A DNA stretch of 64,000 bases from Butyrivibrio sp. (GCA_017413105.1 JAFPVA010000204.1:53983-117982), one strand, 5' to 3'. Positions 45,336 through 54,649 are shown, counted from the first letter of the stretch. A program made the numbers and translations. The notes: generated by a model from the letters alone, not told the origin.

Positions 45336-46669
45336 TGCGGGAGTTCATAAAAAAGCGAAAAGGGAAGGCGAAGTCTCTTTTGGCAACTCAGATCCGTATA
45401 TCGTATCTGGTGCTCCTTCTTCCTAATATAGTGTTCATGCTTTATGCGTTCTATAATCTATGGCTTATCAATGAGAGATATCAGGATATGCTTAATTCTG
45501 TCGTTGTGGCCAGTGAATTTAGCCTTGATTTCAAAGAGGATTTTGACTATGAGACATATCTGCTAATCGTCGGTAATGTTACTCCGGACAGATCCAGGAT
45601 TCCAAGTCTTTTAGCGGATGCGCGAGGAGTCGTTGAGGGGCTGGATAAGTACACGGATACAGAGGATAACAGACAGAGGCTATCAAGAGCGCTAAAATAC
45701 CTCAACAACCTCGAGGGGTATATCGAAAAGATAAAGTCGAACCTTGAGAACGGCAACAGATATGAAAAGAATATGCTTATCTGGGAGAATGATGTCCAGA
45801 TAGTTACATCTCTTTTGCAGGAGACCATAAACGAGTATATTTACTTTGAAAATAAGCAGATACAGAGTGCCCAGGCAGCAAATAGGGAGATTTATCTCAA
45901 CACCGCAAAAATATCACTTGCTATTTTCTGCTTTATTCTTGTGGCCATCATTGCAGTTTCTATAGTTGGACCGCTTTGGATAACGAGGCCTATAGAAGAG
46001 CAGGTAACGAGGGAACAGAAGCAGCTTCGAAAGGCAGAATTTGAACTTTTGCAGGCGCAGATAAATCCTCATTTTCTATATAATACGCTGGATGCTATCG
46101 TATGGTCGGCCGAAGCGGGAAACCAGAAACAGGTAGTTAAAATGGTAGGGAGTCTGTCTGATTTCTTCAGATCGTCTCTTAACAAGGGAAAAGAGATTGT
46201 TTCTATCCGCGACGAGCTTCAACATGTAAGAAGTTATCTGGAAATTCAGCAGATAAGATATCAGGACATTCTTAGCTATGAAATAGATGTTCCGGAATCT
46301 CTTTTTGAGTATGCTATCCCCAAGATAACAATACAGCCTGTAGTTGAGAATGCGCTTTACCATGGAATCAAGAACAAAAGGGGCGGCGGAAAGATAACAG
46401 TAAGCGGCATTGATGAAGGAGAAACCATGCTTATCAGAGTTACTGATGATGGCATGGGGATGAACGAAGATAGGCTGAAAGAGGTAACAGAAGGGCTAAA
46501 AGACAGTAATCTGGATTCAAAGGCAATCTACGGGCTTTATAACGTCAATGAAAGAATTCGTCTGGGATTTGGCGAGGAATACGGCATTAATATAGAAAGC
46601 GATTATGGAAAAGGGAGCATTGTTACGATAAGGCTCCCGAAAATCTTAACCACAATCGTAGAAAAATGA
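45335..46669 (+). CDS. YesM-type sensor histidine kinase
   Basis: A 444-residue membrane kinase. It has a membrane segment near residues 30-50, an extracytoplasmic sensor of about 130 residues, a second segment near 190-215 and a HAMP-like linker. The His_kinase domain has the phosphorylated His246 in QINPHFLYNTLDA, and the ATP-binding domain has VENALYHGIKNK and TDDGMGMN. It pairs with the response regulator just upstream (one-base overlap) and lies 130 bp before a sugar-binding protein gene, so it probably senses the transported sugar, directly or through that protein. Confidence 0.92.
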   Translation: MREFIKKRKGKAKSLLATQIRISYLVLLLPNIVFMLYAFYNLWLINERYQDMLNSVVVASEFSLDFKEDFDYETYLLIVGNVTPDRSRIPSLLADARGVVEGLDKYTDTEDNRQRLSRALKYLNNLEGYIEKIKSNLENGNRYEKNMLIWENDVQIVTSLLQETINEYIYFENKQIQSAQAANREIYLNTAKISLAIFCFILVAIIAVSIVGPLWITRPIEEQVTREQKQLRKAEFELLQAQINPHFLYNTLDAIVWSAEAGNQKQVVKMVGSLSDFFRSSLNKGKEIVSIRDELQHVRSYLEIQQIRYQDILSYEIDVPESLFEYAIPKITIQPVVENALYHGIKNKRGGGKITVSGIDEGETMLIRVTDDGMGMNEDRLKEVTEGLKDSNLDSKAIYGLYNVNERIRLGFGEEYGINIESDYGKGSIVTIRLPKILTTIVEK

Positions 46670-46800
46670 AACTGTATAAACAAATCATAAAAATTTCAAC
46701 AATTCTCCGTTTTTATTCAATGGTTATTTTTTCATGTTTCAATAAAATATTAAGCGTAGGGGATATCCCTGAAAACTATTTAATATTTTAGGAGGGAAAT

Positions 46801-47793
46801 ATGAAGAAAAAGGTATTGGCAGTATTTTTGGCATCTGCAATGGCTCTTGGGCTTATGGCATGCGGAAGCAGCTCACAGGCACCTGCAGCAAAGACATCAG
46901 GCGGTTCAGACGGACTTATCAAGGTTGGTATTATCAACAACGATCCTAACGAGTCCGGATATCGTACAGCTAATGATTCAGATTTAAAGGCTAAGTTTAC
47001 AAAGGAAAATGGTTACGATGCTTCTTTTGCATACAGCTTAAAGAATGATGAGCAGATCCAGTACGCTCAGACATTCATTCAGGATGAAGTTGACTATCTT
47101 CTTCTGTCCGCAGCTGATACAGCTGGTTGGGATTCAGTTCTTAAGGATGCACAGGATGCAGGCGTAAAGGTTATCCTTTTCGACCGTACTATTGATGCAG
47201 ACGCTAGTCTCTATGAGGCTTCTATCGTTTCTGATATGGCTAAGGAAGGCCAGACAGCTGTTGACTGGCTTGCAGGCCAGAACCTCTCTGAGTACAACGT
47301 AATTCACATTCAGGGTGTTATGGGTTCAGCTGCTCAGCAGGGCAGAAGTGGAGCACTTGACACTAAGGTTGCTGCAGAGTCTAACTGGAACATCGTTAAG
47401 CAGCAGACAGCTGAGTGGAATGCTGAGAAGGCACAGCAGATTGTTCAGTCAGTTATCGACGCCGGCACAGCATTCAACGTAATCTATGCTGAGAACGACG
47501 ATATGGCAAAGGGCGCTGTTGCAGCTCTTGATGCAGCTGGTATTTCTCACGGCGTTGGCAAAGACGTTGTTGTTATGGGCTTTGACTGCAACAAGTGGGC
47601 TCTTGAAGAGCTTCTTGCTCAGAACTGGAACTATGATGGACAGTGCAATCCTTTCCAGGCTAGCTACATTGATGACATCATCAAGACTCTTGAGAGTGGC
47701 GGATCACTTTCACAGAAGACAATCATCATGGATGAGAAGGGCTTTGATGCATCAACAATCACACAGGAAGATGTTGATAATTATGGCATCTGA
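46801..47793 (+). CDS. Sugar-binding lipoprotein 1, RbsB/YtfQ-like
   Basis: A 330-residue periplasmic-binding-protein-like (family 2) lipoprotein. The signal sequence ends in the lipobox LMAC; the sugar-binding fold begins at LIKVGIINNDPNESGYRTAND. It aligns along its length with the second binding protein at 51647-52693 (shared DYLLLSAADTAGWDSVL versus DYIVLAPATEDGWDSVL), both resembling E. coli YtfQ, the galactofuranose-binding protein. TTAGGAGGG precedes the ATG. A multi-branched RNA and a terminator lie between its stop and the ATPase gene. Confidence 0.9.
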   Translation: MKKKVLAVFLASAMALGLMACGSSSQAPAAKTSGGSDGLIKVGIINNDPNESGYRTANDSDLKAKFTKENGYDASFAYSLKNDEQIQYAQTFIQDEVDYLLLSAADTAGWDSVLKDAQDAGVKVILFDRTIDADASLYEASIVSDMAKEGQTAVDWLAGQNLSEYNVIHIQGVMGSAAQQGRSGALDTKVAAESNWNIVKQQTAEWNAEKAQQIVQSVIDAGTAFNVIYAENDDMAKGAVAALDAAGISHGVGKDVVVMGFDCNKWALEELLAQNWNYDGQCNPFQASYIDDIIKTLESGGSLSQKTIIMDEKGFDASTITQEDVDNYGI

Positions 47794-47945
47794 GTGATAT
47801 AGAGACGAAAAGTCACAAGATGTCATGCTTGCATGATACATCTTGTGACCTTGAGGATCGAACATACATGAGGAAGTAGCACCATGGTGCGGATTCCGAA
47901 TGTATGTAGCATGGCGAAACGAAGTGGAGCCATGCGCATATCACT
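47793..47945 (+). ncRNA. Candidate multi-branched structured RNA
   Basis: An 8-bp closing helix (47793-47800 with 47938-47945, both perfect) encloses three separate hairpins. P2 is 47812-47849: 12 bp, then 5 bp around a 2-nt bulge. P3 is 47862-47907: 8 bp, 4 bp and 4 bp (GCAC/GTGC with a CATG tetraloop) separated by small purine-rich internal loops. P4 is 47909-47935: 7 bp with a 13-nt A/G-rich loop. A terminator follows at 47970. The whole starts at the stop codon of the sugar-binding protein gene. I do not recognise it as a named riboswitch, SRP, 6S or tmRNA. It could be a new regulatory RNA, an mRNA-stabilising element, or a MITE-like repeat. Confidence 0.55.
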
Positions 47946-47969
47946 TCAAGCAGTATAGGGAATCATTTC

Positions 47970-47998
47970 GGCGCAGGGCTGTGCTCTGCGCCATTTTT
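47970..47998 (+). terminator. Terminator between the binding protein and ATPase genes
   Basis: Arms GGCGCAG (47970-47976) and CTGCGCC (47986-47992), extendable to about 9-10 bp with a mismatch, then ATTTTTA. With the RNA element before it, it could work as an attenuator that sets how much of the downstream transporter is made. Confidence 0.75.
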
Positions 47999-48021
47999 AA
48001 AGATTAAGCGAGGTGAGCTTA

Positions 48022-49530
48022 GTGAGCAATAATGTTGTGCTTAAGATGCGGGGCATCAATAAGTCTTTTCCCGGTGTAAAAGCGCTCCAGAATGTGGATT
48101 TTACATTAAATAAAGGCGAGATTCATGCACTTATGGGTGAAAATGGTGCAGGAAAGTCTACCCTGATCAAAGTATTAACCGGAGTGTACACAAAAGACGA
48201 CGGGACCATTGAACTGGAGAATAAAGGAAGTGTAGCTATCCATTCTCCACAGGATGCGCAGAAACTGGGAATTAGTACAGTTTATCAGGAAATAACACTC
48301 TGTCCGAACCTGACGGTGGCAGAGAACATGTTTATAGGAAGAGAACAGGGGGCAATCACAAATTGGAAGCTCATGAATGCTGAAGCTGATAAGCTTTTAA
48401 AGCAGCTTGATATCCCTACCAGTGCCACGACTCAGCTTTCAAACTGTTCTATCGCTGTACAGCAGATGGTAGCTATAGCAAGAGCGGTAGACATGGATTG
48501 TAAGGTGCTGATCCTTGACGAGCCTACATCATCTCTGGATGAGCAGGAAGTTGAAAAGCTCTTTGGACTCATGAGAGACCTGAAGGCAATGGGCGTAGGT
48601 ATTATTTTTGTAACTCATTTCCTTGATCAGGTATATGAAGTATGTGATAAGATAACCGTTCTTAGAGACGGTCAGTTGGTAGGAGAGTATGAAATCAAGG
48701 ATCTTCCAAGGGTGCAGCTTGTTGCCAAGATGCTTGGTAAAGAGATGGATGATCTGTCTGATATTAAAGGTGAGCATGAAAAGTATCAGGGAAGTGATGC
48801 CGGAGAAGTAGTATTTGAAGCAAAACAGCTTCAGAGTGATGCCGGTATCAAACCATTTGATTTTTATATTAAAAAAGGTGAAGTTAACGGATTTACAGGA
48901 CTTTTGGGTTCCGGAAGAAGTGAATGCGTAAGAGCGATTTTCGGAGCGGACAGGGTTATTGGCGGAAATGTTAAGGTCAAGGGAAAAGAGGTTAAGATAA
49001 ACAAGCCTCTGGATGCCATGAAGAACGGCATAGCTTATTTGCCTGAAGACAGAAAGCTTGACGGAATTATCGGGGATCTTTCGGTCAGAGATAATATAAT
49101 AATGGCGCTTCAGGTGCTGACAGGGTTCTTTAAACCCTTCAGCAAAGCTAAGGCTAATGCGTTTGCCGAGGAATACATCAAGAAGCTGAATATTAAGACT
49201 GCTTCAGCAGACACTCCGATCAAGTCTCTTTCCGGAGGTAATCAGCAGAAGGTTATCCTGGCCAGATGGCTCCTTATGCATCCTGAATACCTTATTCTGG
49301 ATGAGCCAACCAGAGGTATTGATGTAGGAACTAAGGTTGATATTCAGAAGCTTGTACTTGAGCTGGCTTCAGAGGGCATGAGCGTAACCTTTATTTCTTC
49401 TGAAACAGACGAAATGCTCAGAACCTGTTCAAGGCTTGTAGTTATGCGCGATAGAAAAGTTGTAGGAGAACTTTCGGGGGATGATCTTACACAGAATAAG
49501 ATAATGAGCACTATCGCAGGAGGAGAGTAA
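48022..49530 (+). CDS. Sugar ABC transporter ATP-binding protein, RbsA/MglA type
   Basis: A protein of about 502 residues with two fused nucleotide-binding domains, the form typical of CUT2 sugar importers. The first half has Walker A GENGAGKST, signature NCSIAVQQM (degenerate) and Walker B LILDEPTSSLD. The second half has a degenerate first motif and the intact SGGNQQKVILARWL and LILDEPTRGID. The GTG at 48022 follows AGGTGA; an earlier GTG at 48013 is also possible. It lies beyond a structured RNA and terminator after the binding-protein gene and is followed 3 bp later by the first permease. Confidence 0.92.
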   Translation: MSNNVVLKMRGINKSFPGVKALQNVDFTLNKGEIHALMGENGAGKSTLIKVLTGVYTKDDGTIELENKGSVAIHSPQDAQKLGISTVYQEITLCPNLTVAENMFIGREQGAITNWKLMNAEADKLLKQLDIPTSATTQLSNCSIAVQQMVAIARAVDMDCKVLILDEPTSSLDEQEVEKLFGLMRDLKAMGVGIIFVTHFLDQVYEVCDKITVLRDGQLVGEYEIKDLPRVQLVAKMLGKEMDDLSDIKGEHEKYQGSDAGEVVFEAKQLQSDAGIKPFDFYIKKGEVNGFTGLLGSGRSECVRAIFGADRVIGGNVKVKGKEVKINKPLDAMKNGIAYLPEDRKLDGIIGDLSVRDNIIMALQVLTGFFKPFSKAKANAFAEEYIKKLNIKTASADTPIKSLSGGNQQKVILARWLLMHPEYLILDEPTRGIDVGTKVDIQKLVLELASEGMSVTFISSETDEMLRTCSRLVVMRDRKVVGELSGDDLTQNKIMSTIAGGE

Positions 49531-49533
49531 GGT

Positions 49534-50598
49534 ATGGAAAAGAGTTTTTTAAAGAGGCTGACTTCGAATCAGTTGTTTATTCCGCTGATTGCGCTGGTCC
49601 TTCTGGCAGTAATAAACCTTATAAATGATCCGGGATTTTTTAAGATAACACTTGGTACAAATAATGCAGGTAACCCTGTTCTGTCAGGATATCTTATCAC
49701 TATTCTGGATTATGGTTCAGAACTTGGAATTCTTGCGATTGGTATGACGCTGGTTACCGCTGCTTCTGGTGGACAGGATATTTCAGTAGGTGCAACTATT
49801 GCTATTGCGGGCTCGGCTATGCTGAGAGTCCTTTGTGGTGGAAATTCAAGACCTGATACAATTCAGGCGCCTATAATCGTTGCTTTTCTTGTTGCCTGCG
49901 TTGTTGGAATGCTCTGTGGAGCGTTTAATGGTATGCTTGTTGCGATATTCAAGATTCAGCCAATGATCGCAACACTGATTCTTTTTACTGCTGGAAGGTC
50001 AATAGCGGCCTGGATCAACAATAACGAGCTTCCAATAGTTCCTGATCCAAAATTCTCATATTTCGGAAGCTTTATTCCGGGAGTACCGATTCCTACAACA
50101 GTATTTATTGTGGCTATATGTATTATTATTATAGCTTTGGTGCTTAAGTTTACAAACCTCGGGTTGTACACTCAGGCTGTAGGTATCAATGAGAATTCTT
50201 CAAGGCTCAACGGAATCAATCCAACTTTTATCAAGTTCCTGGCATTTGTTATCCTTGGACTTTGTGTTGCGGTGGCAGCTCTTATCAAGGTAAGCCGTCT
50301 TTCGACAATTAACTATTCCGTTATAGCAAAAGACATTGAGATGGATGCGATTCTTGCAGTAGCTCTTGGAGGAAATGCTCTGTCAGGTGGAAAATTTAAT
50401 ATGTGGGCTTCAATACTTGGAGCATACGTTATCCAGTTTTTGACTACAACTCTTTATAAGTTCAATGTTCAGTCCGATGCACTTGCTGCATACAAGGCAG
50501 TTGTAGTAATAATCCTTGTTGTTTTCTCGGCGCCTAAGGTAAGAGAGTACATGGAAAAACTGGGAAAAGATATTGCTAAGAGGAAGGAGGCAGCGTGA
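49534..50598 (+). CDS. Sugar ABC transporter permease, YtfT-like
   Basis: A 354-residue CUT2-family permease with about nine or ten hydrophobic segments. Early GMTLVTAASGGQDISVGATIAIAG is the family signature (beginning GMTLVTAASGGQDISVG), and ALGGNALSGGKFN is the conserved late loop. It resembles YtfT, one of the two galactofuranose permeases of E. coli. AAGGT upstream is weak but the spacing from the ATPase stop is only 3 bp, implying coupling. It overlaps the next permease gene by one base. Confidence 0.9.
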   Translation: MEKSFLKRLTSNQLFIPLIALVLLAVINLINDPGFFKITLGTNNAGNPVLSGYLITILDYGSELGILAIGMTLVTAASGGQDISVGATIAIAGSAMLRVLCGGNSRPDTIQAPIIVAFLVACVVGMLCGAFNGMLVAIFKIQPMIATLILFTAGRSIAAWINNNELPIVPDPKFSYFGSFIPGVPIPTTVFIVAICIIIIALVLKFTNLGLYTQAVGINENSSRLNGINPTFIKFLAFVILGLCVAVAALIKVSRLSTINYSVIAKDIEMDAILAVALGGNALSGGKFNMWASILGAYVIQFLTTTLYKFNVQSDALAAYKAVVVIILVVFSAPKVREYMEKLGKDIAKRKEAA

Positions 50599-51632
50599 TG
50601 AATAAAGAGAAAAAAAGTATCTTTAACAGGATGAACGACACGAACCTTCTTCTTACAATAACAATTGTAATCTTTCTTGCTATGTATATTGGAGCTGTTG
50701 TAATACAGGGCGGCGGATTTACCAAGCCTCAGATGTTCTTTAATATCTTGAACGCCAATGCAGCTCTTATAATTACTGCCTGCGGTATGAGCATAGTAAT
50801 GATCTCCGGTGGAATCGATATTTCTGTAGGCGGAGTTGTGGCACTTGTTTCAATGAGCTGCGCAGTTTATCTCGACTACAAGGGAGGGAGTATAATAGGC
50901 TCAATTGCACTGGCTCTTGGTATTGGTCTTGCCTTTGGACTGGTACAGGGATTTTTGGTTGCATATCTTGATATTCAGCCCTTCATTGTATCCCTTGCCG
51001 GAATGTTTTTTGCCAGAGGTATGACTACTATCGTTAATACTGCACCCTTCAATGTTGCGGATGAAGAGTTTAATGCCCTTAAGCTTACAAGGATTAATGT
51101 TCCATTTATGGGTTCGGTGAACAAAAAGGGAATATATGTGCCGGCTTATGTGGAAATTGGTGTAATCGTGGCGCTTATTATTGTGGTATTATTGTTCTTG
51201 GTACTTAGATGGACAAAACTTGGAAGAAGCTTTTACGCTGTAGGCGGCAACAAGCAGAGCGCACTCATGATGGGTATCAACGTAAGAAGGACTAAGTTCC
51301 TGTCACACCTTATATGCAGTACTTTGGCAGGTATTGGCGGTTATGTTTATTTCCTTCATGTTGGCTCCGGATCTGCCAGCCACGCCATGGGAATGGAGAT
51401 GAATGCCATTGCATCATCTATCATCGGTGGAACAATGCTTACCGGTGGTGTTGGAAACATTATCGGTACGTTGTTTGGAGTTCTTTCCCTTAGTACCATA
51501 CAAAATATAGTAGCTTCTGCCGGACTTGATCAGGCATGGTGGACCGGTATTACAATTGCAGCAATGCTGTGTATTTTCCTGATCATCCAGAGCGTTGTAA
51601 TGGCACAGAAAAAGAAGGTACTGAAAGCTTAA
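50598..51632 (+). CDS. Sugar ABC transporter permease, YjfF-like
   Basis: A 344-residue second CUT2-family permease, with the signature ACGMSIVMISGGIDISVG and late GGTMLTGGVGNIIGT. It resembles YjfF. Having two different permeases (YtfT-like and YjfF-like) rather than one is a mark of the galactofuranose-type system. AAGGAGG lies seven bases before the ATG at 50598, which overlaps the TGA of the preceding gene by one base. The second binding protein gene begins 14 bp after its stop. Confidence 0.9.
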   Translation: MNKEKKSIFNRMNDTNLLLTITIVIFLAMYIGAVVIQGGGFTKPQMFFNILNANAALIITACGMSIVMISGGIDISVGGVVALVSMSCAVYLDYKGGSIIGSIALALGIGLAFGLVQGFLVAYLDIQPFIVSLAGMFFARGMTTIVNTAPFNVADEEFNALKLTRINVPFMGSVNKKGIYVPAYVEIGVIVALIIVVLLFLVLRWTKLGRSFYAVGGNKQSALMMGINVRRTKFLSHLICSTLAGIGGYVYFLHVGSGSASHAMGMEMNAIASSIIGGTMLTGGVGNIIGTLFGVLSLSTIQNIVASAGLDQAWWTGITIAAMLCIFLIIQSVVMAQKKKVLKA

Positions 51633-51646
51633 AGGGAAGCAAGTAC

Positions 51647-52693
51647 ATGAAGAAAAGTTTGTTAAAGCTAGTAGAAATGCTGCTTTTAATATGCCTTGTA
51701 GCAGGATGCGGAAAAAGTGCCGCACCTGATGGGGGCGCAATGGATGAAAGTATATCAAAAGCCGACAGCTATATAACTGTCGGCTTCTCTCAGTTGGGGG
51801 CTGAGTCTGACTGGCGAAGTGCCAATACAGAATCAATGCTTTCTACTTTTACTGAGGATAAGGGATATTCACTTATTTATAAAAATGGACAGCAGAAGCA
51901 GGCAAATCAGATAACTGCAATAAGAATGTTTATTCAGCAGGACGTTGACTATATTGTTCTTGCCCCTGCTACGGAAGACGGCTGGGACTCAGTGCTTTCG
52001 GAAGCGCGGGATGCAAAGATTCCTGTTATTGTTGTTGACCGCAGAGTTAATGCAGCAGATAAGAATCTATATTCCTGTTGGGTGGGCTCCGACTTTGAAC
52101 TTGAAGGGAAAAAAGTATCCGCCTGGATAAAGGCATATACAGAGCAAAAAGGTATTGACCCAAGCGATTTACATATAGTCAACATTCAGGGAAGCATAGG
52201 TTCCACAGCTCAGATTGGACGTACAAGGGGACTGGCAAACGCGGCGAGGGAATATGGCTGGGATCTCATGGCTGAGGTATCAGGCGATTTTACTGAGACC
52301 AAGGGAAGAGAAGTCATGGGGGCGCTTTTAAAGCGTTTTAACAATATCAATGTGGTATATTGTGAGAACGATAACGAGGCTATCGGAGCCATAGATGCAA
52401 TAGAAAGTGCAGGAAAAAAGGTTGGGCCCGATATTGCCAATGGCGAAATAATGGTTGTATCCTTTGATGGAGTAAATGAACAGGCGCTTTCCTATGCCAG
52501 AGAGGGCAAAATTTCCTGTATAGCAGAGTGTAATCCGCTCCATGGTCCGAGAGTTGAGGCGCTTATACAGGCTTTAGAAAAGGGCAATTCTCCTGATAAA
52601 TACAATTATGTAGATGAAAAGATATTTAGTTCAATTGCCGATGTGAAGAGTATTACGGTGGGAAACATTGAATATCAGGTAGAAATGCCATAA
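51647..52693 (+). CDS. Sugar-binding lipoprotein 2, YtfQ-like
   Basis: A 348-residue family-2 sugar-binding lipoprotein. The lipobox is VAGC. The start of the mature fold, VGFSQLGAESDWRSANTESM, closely follows the E. coli YtfQ pattern, and ...VNIQGSIGSTAQIGRTRG is a conserved ligand segment. This places it with galactofuranose or related furanose/pentose binding. The ATG at 51647 follows AAGGGA; the open frame to 51536 lies within the permease gene. It is the second binding protein of this operon, at its end. A bidirectional terminator follows. Confidence 0.9.
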   Translation: MKKSLLKLVEMLLLICLVAGCGKSAAPDGGAMDESISKADSYITVGFSQLGAESDWRSANTESMLSTFTEDKGYSLIYKNGQQKQANQITAIRMFIQQDVDYIVLAPATEDGWDSVLSEARDAKIPVIVVDRRVNAADKNLYSCWVGSDFELEGKKVSAWIKAYTEQKGIDPSDLHIVNIQGSIGSTAQIGRTRGLANAAREYGWDLMAEVSGDFTETKGREVMGALLKRFNNINVVYCENDNEAIGAIDAIESAGKKVGPDIANGEIMVVSFDGVNEQALSYAREGKISCIAECNPLHGPRVEALIQALEKGNSPDKYNYVDEKIFSSIADVKSITVGNIEYQVEMP

Positions 52694-52721
52694 ATTAAAT
52701 ATCGGTCGATATGAAAAATAG

Positions 52722-52753
52722 AGCGGCAGGTTTATGATTCCCTGCCGCTTTTT
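52722..52753. terminator. Bidirectional terminator overlapping the GGDEF gene end
   Basis: Perfect 9-bp arms at 52722-52730 and 52741-52749 followed by T's on both strands. It ends the sugar ABC operon, and the arm at 52741-52749 lies within the last codons of the convergent GGDEF gene. Confidence 0.8.
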
Positions 52754-54144
52754 GTCTCCATTTTATGTTGGTACATATACGAATCTGCACGTTTGAATAC
52801 ATCATCCATGCATTTATCTGTTTCCGGATCGAATATAGCCATGCCAAAGGCTGCAGAATATCTTTCCCAGGGCTCTTTATCCTCACTACTTGATGATATT
52901 TCAAATGAGGTCCTTATTTTCTCGAACAATTCATCGCGATTATCATAGTCCCTGTTTTCCAGAAGAACTACGAACTCGTCTCCACCAACCCTGAATACAG
53001 GTGAATGGTCATATATTACACAGATCTGATGGCAGGAACCAAAGATGTAGTCATTACCGTGTTCATGTCCATAATTATCATTTATTTTTTTCAGATGATT
53101 CAGATCAGCCATTATGATTCCGAATCTTGCCCGGTGAGCAGCGATATCACCATCGACACGTTCTTTTGTTTTATCGTACCAGGCTTTGTTTTTAACATGA
53201 GTGAGCGCGTCCTGATAAGCCAGCATATCCATTCGGCTCACCTGAGACCGCATGTCTTTAACTTTATCCTCGGCGTCTAAGATGCTCTTTACATAGGCCT
53301 TCATATCCTTGGACATCTGAGCAACAGCATTAGATAGTGATTCCACTTCGTTGTGGGTGTGAATTGAAGGTGGAACATAAGAGAGTTTTTCAGGATCCTT
53401 CTGTTGGTGTGAAACCTTTGCAAAGGAAACAACGCTTTTTTCAAGCCGGCTAATGGGATCGGTGATATTTTTGGTTATCCAGACAAGGAAAAGCGTGATA
53501 AAGAAAACGCCAAGTATAACTATCAGAGCGATATTTATTATGGTATAAGTTCTGATTGCACGTTCAACTTCATATACTTCTATATCTACGCAAAGAAGAC
53601 CAAATTTGTTACCGGAATTGTCTATAAGTGCTTTCGAAGCAGTGTAATCATATCCCCAGGAACTGAAGTTTTTAAAGAAACAGATATTGTCATGTTTAAG
53701 TGCAGTTATATAAAGCTGTATATCACTTGGTTTATATGCATCTTCGATCACATAGTCCAGATAATAGCCATCCGGTTCATGTTCCCGGCCCCATGCTGTA
53801 TCTGCAGTCAGGATATTTAACATGTGGGGTGGTTCTGCGCTTAATGGATAAACAATATAGAGGTAATGTATATTAAATTCCTCCATTATGCCATCCATGA
53901 AGGTCAAAAGCTCTTTATATTTTTCTGATTCATTTCCTGTTTTTACGCAAGTTGACAAATCCTCCACATCAATATGGGCATATACATAATTGATGATGTC
54001 GGTCATACGGTCATTATATGATTGGTAAAGGGATTGAGTATAAGTTCTATAGGTAAGGATGCTGAGTATAAGGCAAAGAAGCACAATAAAAATGGAACTG
54101 CCTATGAACATACTCCTTTTTAATGGCCTTTTGAATTCGGACAT
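52732..54144 (-). CDS. Membrane diguanylate cyclase with HAMP domain
   Basis: A protein of about 470 residues. A membrane segment near residues 15-35 is followed by an extracytoplasmic sensor of about 150 residues, a second segment near 190-215, a HAMP linker (TKNITDPISRLEKSVVSF) and a C-terminal GGDEF domain with intact RVGGDEF and DLNHLKKINDNYGHEHGND. It should make cyclic di-GMP in response to an outside signal. The frame extends to 54177 but its only initiator there is TTG; the ATG at 54144 is preferred, though its ribosome-binding site is weak. It follows a small gene by 60 bp on the same strand. Confidence 0.82.
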   Translation of the reverse strand: MSEFKRPLKRSMFIGSSIFIVLLCLILSILTYRTYTQSLYQSYNDRMTDIINYVYAHIDVEDLSTCVKTGNESEKYKELLTFMDGIMEEFNIHYLYIVYPLSAEPPHMLNILTADTAWGREHEPDGYYLDYVIEDAYKPSDIQLYITALKHDNICFFKNFSSWGYDYTASKALIDNSGNKFGLLCVDIEVYEVERAIRTYTIINIALIVILGVFFITLFLVWITKNITDPISRLEKSVVSFAKVSHQQKDPEKLSYVPPSIHTHNEVESLSNAVAQMSKDMKAYVKSILDAEDKVKDMRSQVSRMDMLAYQDALTHVKNKAWYDKTKERVDGDIAAHRARFGIIMADLNHLKKINDNYGHEHGNDYIFGSCHQICVIYDHSPVFRVGGDEFVVLLENRDYDNRDELFEKIRTSFEISSSSEDKEPWERYSAAFGMAIFDPETDKCMDDVFKRADSYMYQHKMETKSGRES

Positions 54145-54203
54145 GGCTAGCTTCTCAAATATAGAATTAGCAAACAAAGACAGATTTAATGGTTACAGAA
54201 AAA

Positions 54204-54521
54204 TCACTGATTTGTACCGTTCAGTTCGTCTTTAAGTACTTCTTTTACTTTGGGGTTCTGCATAACTTTAATAGCTTCAATGGCGCATTTGTAGATCATA
54301 GCCATTTGTCTGGAGGATGGTTCATTTAAATCACATTTTGTAAGCAATGTGGAAAAATGCTTAATGGCCTGATCACCAACGGAACCTGAGATTGCCATGC
54401 CATCGCAATACAGGGTTCCTGTCTGAGGGTCATATCTTGATTCTTCATACTTTGTCTGCGCAAATTGCCCCGCACCCATGGAAGCTGCAAGCTGGTTGAT
54501 GAGATCTGATCTGTCTGCCAT
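54204..54521 (-). CDS. Small hypothetical protein
   Basis: A 105-residue soluble protein with no signal peptide or membrane segment. I do not recognise a family. The middle, YDPQTGTLYCDGMAISGSVGDQA, is Gly-rich, and the C-terminal half is helical (RQMAMIYKCAIEAIKVMQNP). An excellent AAGGAGG precedes the ATG at 54521, so it is likely real. It lies 59 bp before the GGDEF gene on the same strand and may be co-transcribed; any link to cyclic di-GMP signalling is inference. Confidence 0.6.
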   Translation of the reverse strand: MADRSDLINQLAASMGAGQFAQTKYEESRYDPQTGTLYCDGMAISGSVGDQAIKHFSTLLTKCDLNEPSSRQMAMIYKCAIEAIKVMQNPKVKEVLKDELNGTNQ

Positions 54522-54614
54522 ATTACCAATACCTCCTTGTAATGTATTTTACTTCTGTTAGTAACGCTGAAAGAAAACGTTATAACATTTCATAAACTAC
54601 GTAAGATTATTATA

Positions 54615-54649
54615 TCAGAAATAATAGTTTATATTTCTGAAATTTTTTT
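54615..54649 (+). terminator. AT-rich hairpin with T-run, possible attenuator
   Basis: Perfect 9-bp arms at 54615-54623 and 54632-54640 followed by AATTTTTTT. No + strand gene ends just upstream, since the nearest gene runs the other way. It lies 110 bp before the S-component gene and may be a leader terminator for it or stop antisense transcripts. Confidence 0.45.

Noticed and set aside
47793-47945. SRP RNA, 6S RNA, tmRNA or a known riboswitch
   Set aside because: The overall fold and conserved bases of these classes are not seen; left as an unassigned candidate.
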